This document shows, one piece after another, positions 33,392 through 40,999 of a DNA stretch of 64,000 bases (its first letter is position 1; every line of letters starts with the position of its first letter). The position numbers and the translations under genes were made by a program. The stretch is from assembly GCA_020636045.1 (NCBI GenBank), contig JACJYP010000016.1, positions 1 to 64,000 on the forward strand. Reading direction: 5' to 3'. A model generated the notes under the pieces. That model worked only from the letters and a program-made list of their open reading frames with translations. It was not told where the DNA came from and made no database searches. The DNA comes from Lewinellaceae bacterium. GTDB taxonomy: Bacteria > Bacteroidota > Bacteroidia > Chitinophagales > Saprospiraceae.

Positions 33392-36300
33392 GTGAACATT
33401 TCCGACATTTCCCTCCGCCGCCCCGTTTTAGCCACTGTGATGAGCATCCTGATCGTCGTGTTCGGCGCGATCAGTTTTCGCTATCTCGGCGTACGTGAAT
33501 ATCCGGCCATCGACCCGCCGACCATTTCCGTGCGCACGTCCTACACCGGCGCCAACGCGGATGTGGTGGAAAGTCAGATCACGGAGCCGCTCGAGAAAGC
33601 CGTCAACAGCATCGCCGGTATCCGCACGGTATCTTCGCAATCGGCACTGGGCAACAGTACGATCACGATCGAATTCGACCTGAACGCCGACCTTGAGCAG
33701 GCGGCTAACGACGTACGCGACAAGGTGAGTCAGGCGGTGCGCAACCTGCCGCAGGACATCGACGCGCCGCCGGTAGTGACCAAAGCCGACGCCAACAGCG
33801 ATCCCATTATGTTCATCCCGCTGCAGAGCAATACCCGCAGCGTGATGGAACTGTCGGATTATGCGGAAAATGTGCTGCTGGAAAAACTTCAGACCATCCC
33901 CGGAGTGAGCGAGGTGCGGATATACGGGGAGAAACGCCCTGCCATGCGCCTCTGGGTCGATCCCGCCAAACTGGCCGCCTACAGCCTGACCGTGCAGGAC
34001 GTGCAGGACGCCCTCAATCGTGAGAACGTGGAACTGCCGGGCGGTAAGTTGCGCGGCGATGCAACCGAACTGACCGTCAAAACCTACGGTCGTCTGCAAA
34101 CGGAGGCGGATTTTAACAACATGATCGTGCGGCAGACGGAAAACCAGACCGTACGCTTCGGCGATCTGGGAGAAGCGGTGCTGGGGCCGGAGAACGACGA
34201 ATTCAGCGCCCGCCGCAATAACGTTACCAACGTGTCGCTGGCGCTGATCCCGCAGCCTGGCGCCAACGTGATCGAGATCACCGACGAATTTTACCGCCGC
34301 TACGAACAGATCAAGAAGGAACTCCCGCCCGACATATCGACGGAAGTGGGGCTTGACAAGTCGAGTTTTGTACGGCGCGCCCTGGAAGAGGTCGGCGAAA
34401 CCCTGGCCATCGCCATTGCGCTGGTCGTGCTCATCATCTACCTGTTTTTCCGCAACTGGATCATCGCATTGCGGCCGCTGATCGATATCCCTGTTTCGCT
34501 GATCGGCGCGTTTTTCATTATGTATCTGTTTGGCTTCAGTATCAACGTGCTGACGCTGCTGGCCATCGTGCTGGCGACGGGGCTTGTGGTAGACGACGGC
34601 ATTGTGGTGACGGAGAATATTTTTAAGAAGATAGAGGCGGGCATGGATAAATGGACGGCGGCGCGCGAAGGGACCAAAGAGATCTTTTTTGCCGTCATTT
34701 CCACGTCCATCACGCTGGCGGTGGTGTTTATCCCCGTCATTTTTTTGCAGGGCTTCACGGGGCGCCTGTTCCGCGAATTCGGTATCGTGATCGCCGGCGC
34801 CGTGCTGATATCCGCTTTTGTGTCGCTTACGCTGACGCCCGTACTCAACGTCAAACTCAGTGGCCGTGCTCATGACCACGGCTGGTTCTATCGCATTACC
34901 GAGCCCTTTTTCGTCGCCATGGACCGCATATACGGCAACGCGCTGAAGTCGTTCATGCATTTTCGCTGGCTGAGCCTGCTCATCCTGATCGGCTGTTTCG
35001 GGCTGATCTGGCATTTTCAGGGGACCCTGAAAACGGAACTGGCGCCGCTGGAGGACCGCAGTTCGATCCGCGCCCCGGTGACGGCGCCTGAAGGCACGGA
35101 TTTCGACGTGACGGAAGACATCATCTATCGGCTGACGGCTGAAGTGATGGATTCCGTTCCCGAATACCAGATGATCTTCGGCATCACTGCGCCGGGCCGC
35201 ATCGGCGCGGGCAGCGCCAATACAGGCTTCGTCGTGCTGATGCTGACCGACCCTGATCGTCGCGACCGCAGCCAGCAGCAGATATACGACAAACTGGTGG
35301 ACATGACCCGCGGCTTCACCGAGGCGCGCGTGTTCCCCAATCAGGAGCAGACGATCTCCACCAGTTTTGGTGCAAGCCTTTCCTTGCCGGTGCAATTCGT
35401 GGTCCAGAACCTCAATTTTGAAAAATTGCGCGAAGTTGTGCCGCAATTCCTGGAAGAGGCCCGAAAAGACCCCACTTTCGGCAACGTCGACGTCAATCTC
35501 AAATTCAACAAACCCGAAATACAGGTGGAGATCGACCGCCTGAAAGCCGCCGAACTGGGTGTCAGCGTGCTCGACATCAGCCAGACGGTGCAACTGGCCC
35601 TTTCCGGCCGCCGCTTTGGCTATTTCCTGATGAACGGAAAACAATACCAGGTGATCGGGCAGGTGGACCGCGACAACCGCGACGAACCCGTCGACCTGGC
35701 ATCCCTCTATGTGCGCAACAACCGCGGCGAGATGATCCAGCTCGACAACGTCGTACATTTCCGCGAGACGAGCAACCCACCTATTCTGTATCACTACAAC
35801 CGCTACAAGGCGGCGACCATCAGCGCCTCGCTGGCGCCCGGCAAAACGCTCGGCGAAGGCATACAGGCGATGGAAGCCATTTCCGCGCGCCTGCTCGACG
35901 ACACATTCGAGACCGACCTCAGCGGCGCTTCGCGCGATTTCAGCGAGAGCAGCGGCAACACCGCATTTGCCTTTTTCCTGGCCCTGGGCCTTATTTACCT
36001 CATTCTCGCGGCGCAATTCGAGAGTTTCCGCGATCCCTTCATCATCATGATCACGGTGCCGCTGGCCATTGCCGGCGCCTACCTGACCCTGGCCCTGACA
36101 AACAATACGGTCAATATTTTTTCCCAGATCGGCATGATCATGCTCATCGGTCTGGTGACCAAAAACGGTATCCTCATCGTAGAGTTTGCCAACCAGAAAA
36201 TGCGCTCGGGCAGGGGCCTCACCAAAAGGCAGGCTGTGGTGGAAGCCGCGCAGGCACGCCTGCGGCCGATCCTGATGACGACCCTGGCCACTTCGCTTGG

Positions 36301-36520
36301 CGCTCTGCCGATCGCCCTGGCATTGGGCGCCGCGGCCACGAGCCGCATTCCGCTCGGCGCGGTGGTGGTCGGCGGACTGATGTTCTCGCTGGTGCTTACG
36401 CTGTTCGTGATTCCCGCCATGTACATTTTCCTCAGCGGGAAAAAACGCAGCAATGTGCCCTGGGAAGATCCTTCCCAGAAGGCACTAAAAGAGGCGGAAG
36501 CGGAGGCTGTGCAGGATTGA
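33392..36520 (+). CDS. RND (HAE1) efflux pump inner-membrane permease
   Basis: A 1,042-residue AcrB-like permease with twelve membrane helices in the usual 1 + 5 + 1 + 5 pattern and two large periplasmic loops. Diagnostic segments are the N-terminal ISLRRPVLATVMSILIVVFG, the porter domain TSYTGANADVVESQITEPLE, and the paired aspartates in TM4 (GLVVDDGIVVTENI) needed for proton coupling. The C-terminal half has the matching GLVTKNGILIVEFANQ. The start is GTG at 33392. The periplasmic adaptor gene that normally precedes it is absent here; a TolC-like gene lies 3 kb downstream. Substrates are unknown. Confidence 0.93.
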   Translation: MNISDISLRRPVLATVMSILIVVFGAISFRYLGVREYPAIDPPTISVRTSYTGANADVVESQITEPLEKAVNSIAGIRTVSSQSALGNSTITIEFDLNADLEQAANDVRDKVSQAVRNLPQDIDAPPVVTKADANSDPIMFIPLQSNTRSVMELSDYAENVLLEKLQTIPGVSEVRIYGEKRPAMRLWVDPAKLAAYSLTVQDVQDALNRENVELPGGKLRGDATELTVKTYGRLQTEADFNNMIVRQTENQTVRFGDLGEAVLGPENDEFSARRNNVTNVSLALIPQPGANVIEITDEFYRRYEQIKKELPPDISTEVGLDKSSFVRRALEEVGETLAIAIALVVLIIYLFFRNWIIALRPLIDIPVSLIGAFFIMYLFGFSINVLTLLAIVLATGLVVDDGIVVTENIFKKIEAGMDKWTAAREGTKEIFFAVISTSITLAVVFIPVIFLQGFTGRLFREFGIVIAGAVLISAFVSLTLTPVLNVKLSGRAHDHGWFYRITEPFFVAMDRIYGNALKSFMHFRWLSLLILIGCFGLIWHFQGTLKTELAPLEDRSSIRAPVTAPEGTDFDVTEDIIYRLTAEVMDSVPEYQMIFGITAPGRIGAGSANTGFVVLMLTDPDRRDRSQQQIYDKLVDMTRGFTEARVFPNQEQTISTSFGASLSLPVQFVVQNLNFEKLREVVPQFLEEARKDPTFGNVDVNLKFNKPEIQVEIDRLKAAELGVSVLDISQTVQLALSGRRFGYFLMNGKQYQVIGQVDRDNRDEPVDLASLYVRNNRGEMIQLDNVVHFRETSNPPILYHYNRYKAATISASLAPGKTLGEGIQAMEAISARLLDDTFETDLSGASRDFSESSGNTAFAFFLALGLIYLILAAQFESFRDPFIIMITVPLAIAGAYLTLALTNNTVNIFSQIGMIMLIGLVTKNGILIVEFANQKMRSGRGLTKRQAVVEAAQARLRPILMTTLATSLGALPIALALGAAATSRIPLGAVVVGGLMFSLVLTLFVIPAMYIFLSGKKRSNVPWEDPSQKALKEAEAEAVQD

Positions 36521-36647
36521 TCTGCACCGGAGCCGGCCACGTTTGAGCGATCCCTTTTCAATTCCTTTCAGTGGTGCCCAATCTCTGATACCGGCAACAC
36601 AGGCCCGTTTTATAACGCTATTTGGGTAATTGTCAGGATCATGACAG

Positions 36648-36677
36648 TTTGCTCAAGGGGGCGTGGCATTGTTTTTG
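36648..36677 (+). promoter_or_regulatory. Candidate promoter for the three-gene cassette
   Basis: TTTG at 36648-36651 is followed after 18 bp by TGTTTTTG at 36670-36677, a one-mismatch match to the -7 consensus TAnnTTTG with acceptable spacing. It would give a leader of about 115 bp ahead of the first cassette gene. The rest of the 36521-36797 gap has no visible gene or repeat. Confidence 0.3.
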
Positions 36678-36797
36678 ACTCGATAATTTTAACAAATTAT
36701 CCCCTGATTAATCTTCTCCTCTCCGATCAATATTTGCTTTCCCGCCTGCGGAGTTTTCTTTTCATTTCTTTCTTAAACCTTCAAAATTTTCAAAGTT

Positions 36798-37718
36798 ATG
36801 GCGCAAATCTCGACCATAGAAACCGCTGTGCGCTTCGGAGAGATTCCGTTTACGGATTTTACCAAAGAACTCATCACCGGTACATTCGATGCCATTGTAG
36901 ATGCCAACTTGAGGCAAATGGAAGCCTATGTCGACATGGTTCAAATATTGACCAAGGACTTGTCGACATACATCAACGACACCAAAAACGACATTTCGCT
37001 CGCAGAGATCCAGAGTCTGGTGGAATCGCTGAATCTGCCTGCCGATGATGCTTCGACAGGAACCTCGAACCTGATCAACGGCATTACGCAGGGGTATAAC
37101 GAAGCGATCAACAATGAAACGGCTCCGACCGGTAATAACAATGTTCCAGCCACACCGGACAGCCCGATCGCCCAGATCATCAACTCGCTTTCGCCGATCG
37201 TCCGGGATGTGGTGAACGGCTTGCTTGATAATGATTCGACCAGCGGAGAAATTGACCTGAACTCTACTACCTCGGCAGAGATCACCAATTTTTACGGCTC
37301 CACGCTTGCCGCAGGTACCAAGTGGTATACCGTCATGTATGAGGCGCTGGCCGGCAAGATCGCCAACGACAAATTCACCCTGCTGCAGAACATGGCTAAA
37401 ATGGGCATGCTGCGCCTGGTCGTCGACAGCGGAAAGATCGAAACGCGGATCACATTCAGTACTTACGAATCGCACCTGGATGAGAGCCAAAGCACCCATT
37501 CGGACAAAAACAAGGAGCGCGTCAAGCAAGTCAGCAGACCGCCATTCGTGCTGGGTTTGTTCAAGAAAAGAGAAAAAGACAAGTACAACAAGAAAGAGGT
37601 GACGATCAACACTGCCAAGGACATTCACCGCGATGTGTCCGGGAGTTCTGTTCAGATATTCGGAAGTGTGGTCATCAACTTCAAGACCGACTACCTGCCG
37701 TTGAGCACTGCCGGATAA
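36798..37718 (+). CDS. Cassette protein A, unrecognised family
   Basis: A 306-residue protein that I do not recognise. No signal peptide or membrane helix is visible. Residues 20-60 form a predicted helix with FTKELITGTFDAI and Q/M-rich spacing. Residues 80-160 are Asn/Thr/Ser-rich. Residues 178-220 have a helix, then the strand LRLVVDSGKIETRITF. A basic stretch (KKREKDKYNKK) and a C-terminal strand GSVVINFKTD complete it. The N-terminal helix, central strand and C-terminal strand match the next gene (cassette B), so the two are paralogues. A distant likeness to DUF2589-type proteins (N-terminal helix, central strand, flexible linker) is only a guess. Confidence 0.75.
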   Translation: MAQISTIETAVRFGEIPFTDFTKELITGTFDAIVDANLRQMEAYVDMVQILTKDLSTYINDTKNDISLAEIQSLVESLNLPADDASTGTSNLINGITQGYNEAINNETAPTGNNNVPATPDSPIAQIINSLSPIVRDVVNGLLDNDSTSGEIDLNSTTSAEITNFYGSTLAAGTKWYTVMYEALAGKIANDKFTLLQNMAKMGMLRLVVDSGKIETRITFSTYESHLDESQSTHSDKNKERVKQVSRPPFVLGLFKKREKDKYNKKEVTINTAKDIHRDVSGSSVQIFGSVVINFKTDYLPLSTAG

Positions 37719-37796
37719 CCGGTATGGCGGGTTGCAGCAGCGACCTGTGCGGCAACCCGCTTCTTTATTTTCCTCACCATAAAACAAGACACCCCT

Positions 37797-38606
37797 ATGG
37801 CAGATACTCTGATCCCGGTCGAACTGGGCTTGTCAGCCTTTGTCGCCAAACTCATCGAAGAGACCTTCGATGCCGTTATTTGCAGCAATTACGAGCAGGT
37901 AAAAAAGCAGGAAGATATTTTGCTCAACCTGGAAAAGAGCAGGAGCGAGTTTGCGCGCATCTATGTAACGGAAGCCGAAATATTCGAATACCTGGCCCAG
38001 GTATTTCCCAACAACGAACTGAAAGTGGGCGCTCCGTATCAGGGCGACCTCGAAGAAAGGCTAACGGCGATGGGCATCAGCCTGTTGGCGGAAGAAAAAG
38101 AGTTGTCGGAAAACGCGATCACCGCTCAAGGCATGCTCAATATCCGCCAGCACGTGCGCGAGATCATTGCGGGCGAACGACAGAATACCCTGGCCAAGAT
38201 CGCTGCACAGGGCCTGCCGCGTATAGTGGTGGATGCCGGCCAGATCTCTGCGAAGGTGAGTTTTTACGCCAATAAAGTGGAGAGCGGCAGCCCGGGTTCC
38301 GCCGCACAGAGCACGCAGGGAAGTTCTGCGAGCCCATCCGACCTCCCGGCCACCGCAACAAAGGCCGCTGCTCCAGGCAAGCTGCCGGTAGCCGAGCCTG
38401 TCAAACAACCCTTACCCAGGGAAATAAAAGAAATTGCCACTACCCGCTCGCAGGCGATCATACTGAACAGGGGAGAGTTCCTGAAATCACAGCCTGCTTC
38501 CGTGTTGCCCAATATCAATATTTCCGTGCGGCAGGCTTCGGAAACATCGACCACCACTACTGCAAACATGGTTGGTGAAGTACTGATCAAGTTTAAAACC
38601 GTCTGA
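37797..38606 (+). CDS. Cassette protein B, paralogue of A
   Basis: A 269-residue protein, 78 bp after cassette A. It repeats A's plan: N-terminal helix FVAKLIEETFDAV (residues 15-27), a long helical region with Gln/Glu-rich spacing (28-130), then the strand PRIVVDAGQISAKVSF (141-156), which aligns with A residues 205-220. A low-complexity linker rich in Ala, Pro, Ser and Thr (about 160-205) follows, then a C-terminal strand GEVLIKFKTV. No signal peptide or membrane helix is seen. Function is unknown. Its stop lies 3 bp from the start of cassette C, so B and C are almost certainly co-translated. Confidence 0.75.
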   Translation: MADTLIPVELGLSAFVAKLIEETFDAVICSNYEQVKKQEDILLNLEKSRSEFARIYVTEAEIFEYLAQVFPNNELKVGAPYQGDLEERLTAMGISLLAEEKELSENAITAQGMLNIRQHVREIIAGERQNTLAKIAAQGLPRIVVDAGQISAKVSFYANKVESGSPGSAAQSTQGSSASPSDLPATATKAAAPGKLPVAEPVKQPLPREIKEIATTRSQAIILNRGEFLKSQPASVLPNINISVRQASETSTTTTANMVGEVLIKFKTV

Positions 38607-38609
38607 GGC

Positions 38610-38798
38610 ATGGCCGGTACGACACTGGAAAATATTTTTATCAGAGAACTGGACCCGGTGGTCGAATCGATCATTCCGCGTCTGAATGCTTTGTCGAACC
38701 TGAAATTTTACGAGCTTGTGATACGGGTACAAATCGGCGGGAATCATTTCGAGATCATCATCGACACATCTGCGGAACATCCGGAAGAAGACAAGTAG
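38610..38798 (+). CDS. Cassette protein C, small
   Basis: A 62-residue acidic-tailed protein with an N-terminal amphipathic helix (residues 5-27) and a strand pair FYELVIRVQ / HFEIIIDTS (34-53). I do not recognise it. It starts 3 bp after cassette B and ends 3 bp before the convergent LON-domain gene. Tight spacing and clean codon use argue that it is real despite its size. The strand pair resembles the length and alternation of the shared strands in A and B, which may mean it joins the same assembly; that is inference. Confidence 0.65.
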   Translation: MAGTTLENIFIRELDPVVESIIPRLNALSNLKFYELVIRVQIGGNHFEIIIDTSAEHPEEDK

Positions 38799-38801
38799 CG
38801 C

Positions 38802-39428
38802 CTAAATATCCAGCGGGCCGAATTCTCTGAAGTCGCCGTTCATCTGAATGCGCGCTTTGGTGCGTTCCATGTTTTCCACGACCGGCAGCACCTGGTGCAG
38901 GTGTTCCAGCAGGAATTCCTGCCGTTCGGCTTCCGATTCCAGGGTCAGCAATTTGTATTCTCCTTCGATCGGCAGGCCCACATGGTGGCCGATCTGGTAA
39001 GAATAGGGCTGGGAAATATCCGGATCGAAGCGCACTTCCGTTTTAAACAGTTCGTACAACTTTTCAATGGCCAGGATCAGTTCGGGCGATACCGACGTGT
39101 CGGAAGTATGCGGGTAAAAATGGGCATGCCCGCCGGCGTAGAGTTTGTCCGGCACGGGGTTCTCGAAATCGAGCAGGCGAAATACGCGGGCGCCTTCTGT
39201 CCGGATGTCCATGCGTCCGTCGTCAAACTCCCTGGCCAATTCCACGATCTTCATTTCCGTGCCGTAGCCGGGCAGGCTATTGTTGATAAAAGCCGGTATG
39301 CCGAATGTGTTTTCCTGCTCGATGCACTCGCGAACCAGTTGTTTGTAGCGCGGTTCGAAAATATGCAGGTTGACCTTTTCGCCCGGGTAGGCGACCAGAT
39401 TAAGCGGGAATAACGGCAGGTAAGGCAT
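38802..39428 (-). CDS. LON-substrate-binding domain protein
   Basis: A 208-residue protein with the N-terminal Lon (LON_substr_bdg) domain signature: LPLFPLNLVAYPGEKVNLHIFEPRYKQLVRECI, then FGIPAFINN and TEMKIVELAREFDDGRMDIRTEGARVFRLL. The ATPase and peptidase parts of Lon are absent, as in other stand-alone members. Partners and role are unknown; substrate recognition for proteolysis is a guess from the domain name. The ATG at 39428 was chosen over an upstream one because it begins the conserved domain. Confidence 0.85.
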   Translation of the reverse strand: MPYLPLFPLNLVAYPGEKVNLHIFEPRYKQLVRECIEQENTFGIPAFINNSLPGYGTEMKIVELAREFDDGRMDIRTEGARVFRLLDFENPVPDKLYAGGHAHFYPHTSDTSVSPELILAIEKLYELFKTEVRFDPDISQPYSYQIGHHVGLPIEGEYKLLTLESEAERQEFLLEHLHQVLPVVENMERTKARIQMNGDFREFGPLDI

Positions 39429-39611
39429 AGGCGAAGTTTCGGGAGTAAAAATCTTCGGGCCGGTTAGTGAATGCTTTTGGGGGCTGTTTTTTGCCGGCAG
39501 GCGATCAAAATTACAACGCAGCCTAAAAGGATAAGTTGCTGGGGCCATCAAAACGAAAACTTTCAAAACCTATACCTGCTGTCAGGCGTTTTACCGCTTT
39601 ACATTTACCGC

Positions 39612-40916
39612 ATGAAAAAATACCTCCTTCTGTGCTGCTGCAGCCTGCTGTTCGCGCAGCTGCCGGCGCAAGACGACGCACCCCTGCTTACACCTGAAGA
39701 GGCCGTCCGCCTGGCGCTGGAAAGCAACTACGATATCCGGCTGTCGCAGACCGACGTCGAAATTGCCAGAGCCAATAATATCAAGGCAAATGCGGGCATG
39801 CTGCCCGTGGTGAACCTGGTCGCGAATGAGACCTTTACCCTCAGCACGTTTCAGCAAAAACTGTCCAACGGTACCGAATTCGACGATTTCGGCGCCCCGT
39901 TCAATACCGCGAACGCCGGCCTGCAACTTACCTGGACGCTGTTCGATGGCAAGCGGATGTTTATCGCCAAAAAGCGCCTGGAAGAGCTGGAAAATCTGGG
40001 CTCGCTAAACCTGCGAAATGCCGTGCAGAACACAACCGCCGGGGTACTGCAGACCTATTACGACATCGTTCGCAGCAGGTTGCAGGAACGCGCGATCACG
40101 GAGGTGATCGCGCTGAACGAAGAGCGGCTGCGCATCGCCGAGGCGCGTCTGGCCGCCGGCTTCGCCGCGCAAACGGATGCCCTGCAGGCGCGTATCGACC
40201 TGAATCAGCGCCGCGCCGACCTGCTCAACCAGCAGACGGCAACCGCCGCCGCCAAGCGCACGCTCAATCGCCTGCTCGTGCGCCCCGCCGGCACAGCATT
40301 CGGAGTAGACGAAAACCTGGCGAATGCCTATGCTCCCGACCGCGAAGCATTGCTGCAGAAAGTTTTGTCGGAAAATCCTGCACTGGTGTCCCTGCGCAAA
40401 AGCGCCGATCTGGCGGCTCTCGCCGTCGATGAAAGCCGTATGCTGAACAAACCCCGCATCACCGGTACCGGCCAACTGAACGTCCAGCGCAGCGACAATG
40501 GCTCCGGTTTTTTGCTGAACAACACACAGGCGGGACTGAGTGTCGGGGCAGGCCTGGTGATTCCGCTGTATACCGGCGGCAATATCAAGCGCCAGGTACA
40601 GGTCGCACAGGTGCAGGCACAACAGGCCAGCCTTCGTGTGGAAGCGCAGCGCCTGGCGGTGGAATCAGAACTGGATGACCGGATCGCATTTTTTCAATCG
40701 CAGCAGGAAGTCCTGCAACTGGAGGAAGATAACGTGAAAAACGCCCGCGAGAACCTGAACGTCAGCACCGAGCGTTTTCGCCTGGGCCAAACCAACGCCC
40801 TGGAAGTGCAAACGGCGCAAAACAGCCTGGAACAGGCATTGGCGCGGCGCAATCTCGTGCAATACAACCTCAAATCCGCGGAGATCAGCCTGCGCCTGCT
40901 GGCAGGAGAGCTTTAA
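39612..40916 (+). CDS. TolC-family outer membrane efflux protein
   Basis: A 434-residue protein with a signal peptide (MKKYLLLCCCSLLFAQLPAQ) and two OEP repeats of long alpha-hairpins and short beta strands: LTPEEAVRLALESNYDIRLSQ at residues 28-48, then TPEEAV-like LNQRRADLLNQQ, and FRLGQTNALEVQTAQNSLEQAL near residue 390. It would form the outer-membrane channel of a tripartite pump. The RND permease at 33.4 kb is a likely partner, although the cassette and the LON gene lie between them and no adaptor is seen. The gene has its own signal peptide start at 39612; the earlier frame is spurious. Confidence 0.9.
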   Translation: MKKYLLLCCCSLLFAQLPAQDDAPLLTPEEAVRLALESNYDIRLSQTDVEIARANNIKANAGMLPVVNLVANETFTLSTFQQKLSNGTEFDDFGAPFNTANAGLQLTWTLFDGKRMFIAKKRLEELENLGSLNLRNAVQNTTAGVLQTYYDIVRSRLQERAITEVIALNEERLRIAEARLAAGFAAQTDALQARIDLNQRRADLLNQQTATAAAKRTLNRLLVRPAGTAFGVDENLANAYAPDREALLQKVLSENPALVSLRKSADLAALAVDESRMLNKPRITGTGQLNVQRSDNGSGFLLNNTQAGLSVGAGLVIPLYTGGNIKRQVQVAQVQAQQASLRVEAQRLAVESELDDRIAFFQSQQEVLQLEEDNVKNARENLNVSTERFRLGQTNALEVQTAQNSLEQALARRNLVQYNLKSAEISLRLLAGEL

Positions 40917-40949
40917 AGGAGCACTTCGATTACCGGCCAAACGGGTCAT

Positions 40950-40985
40950 AAAAAAGCCGGGCGTTGCGCAACGCCCGGCTTTTTT
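40950..40985. terminator. Bidirectional terminator between tolC-like gene and protease A
   Basis: A perfect palindrome, AAAAAGCCGGGCGTTG followed by its complement, gives a 16-bp stem with A-run and T-run on the two sides. It lies between convergent genes (40916 and 41000) and would terminate both. Confidence 0.9.
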
Positions 40986-40999
40986 CAAAACAACCTTTT

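Noticed and set aside
33428..36016. 862-codon minus-strand open frame opposite the RND pump
   Set aside because: An antisense shadow rich in His/Arg/Gly; the plus strand encodes a canonical RND permease.
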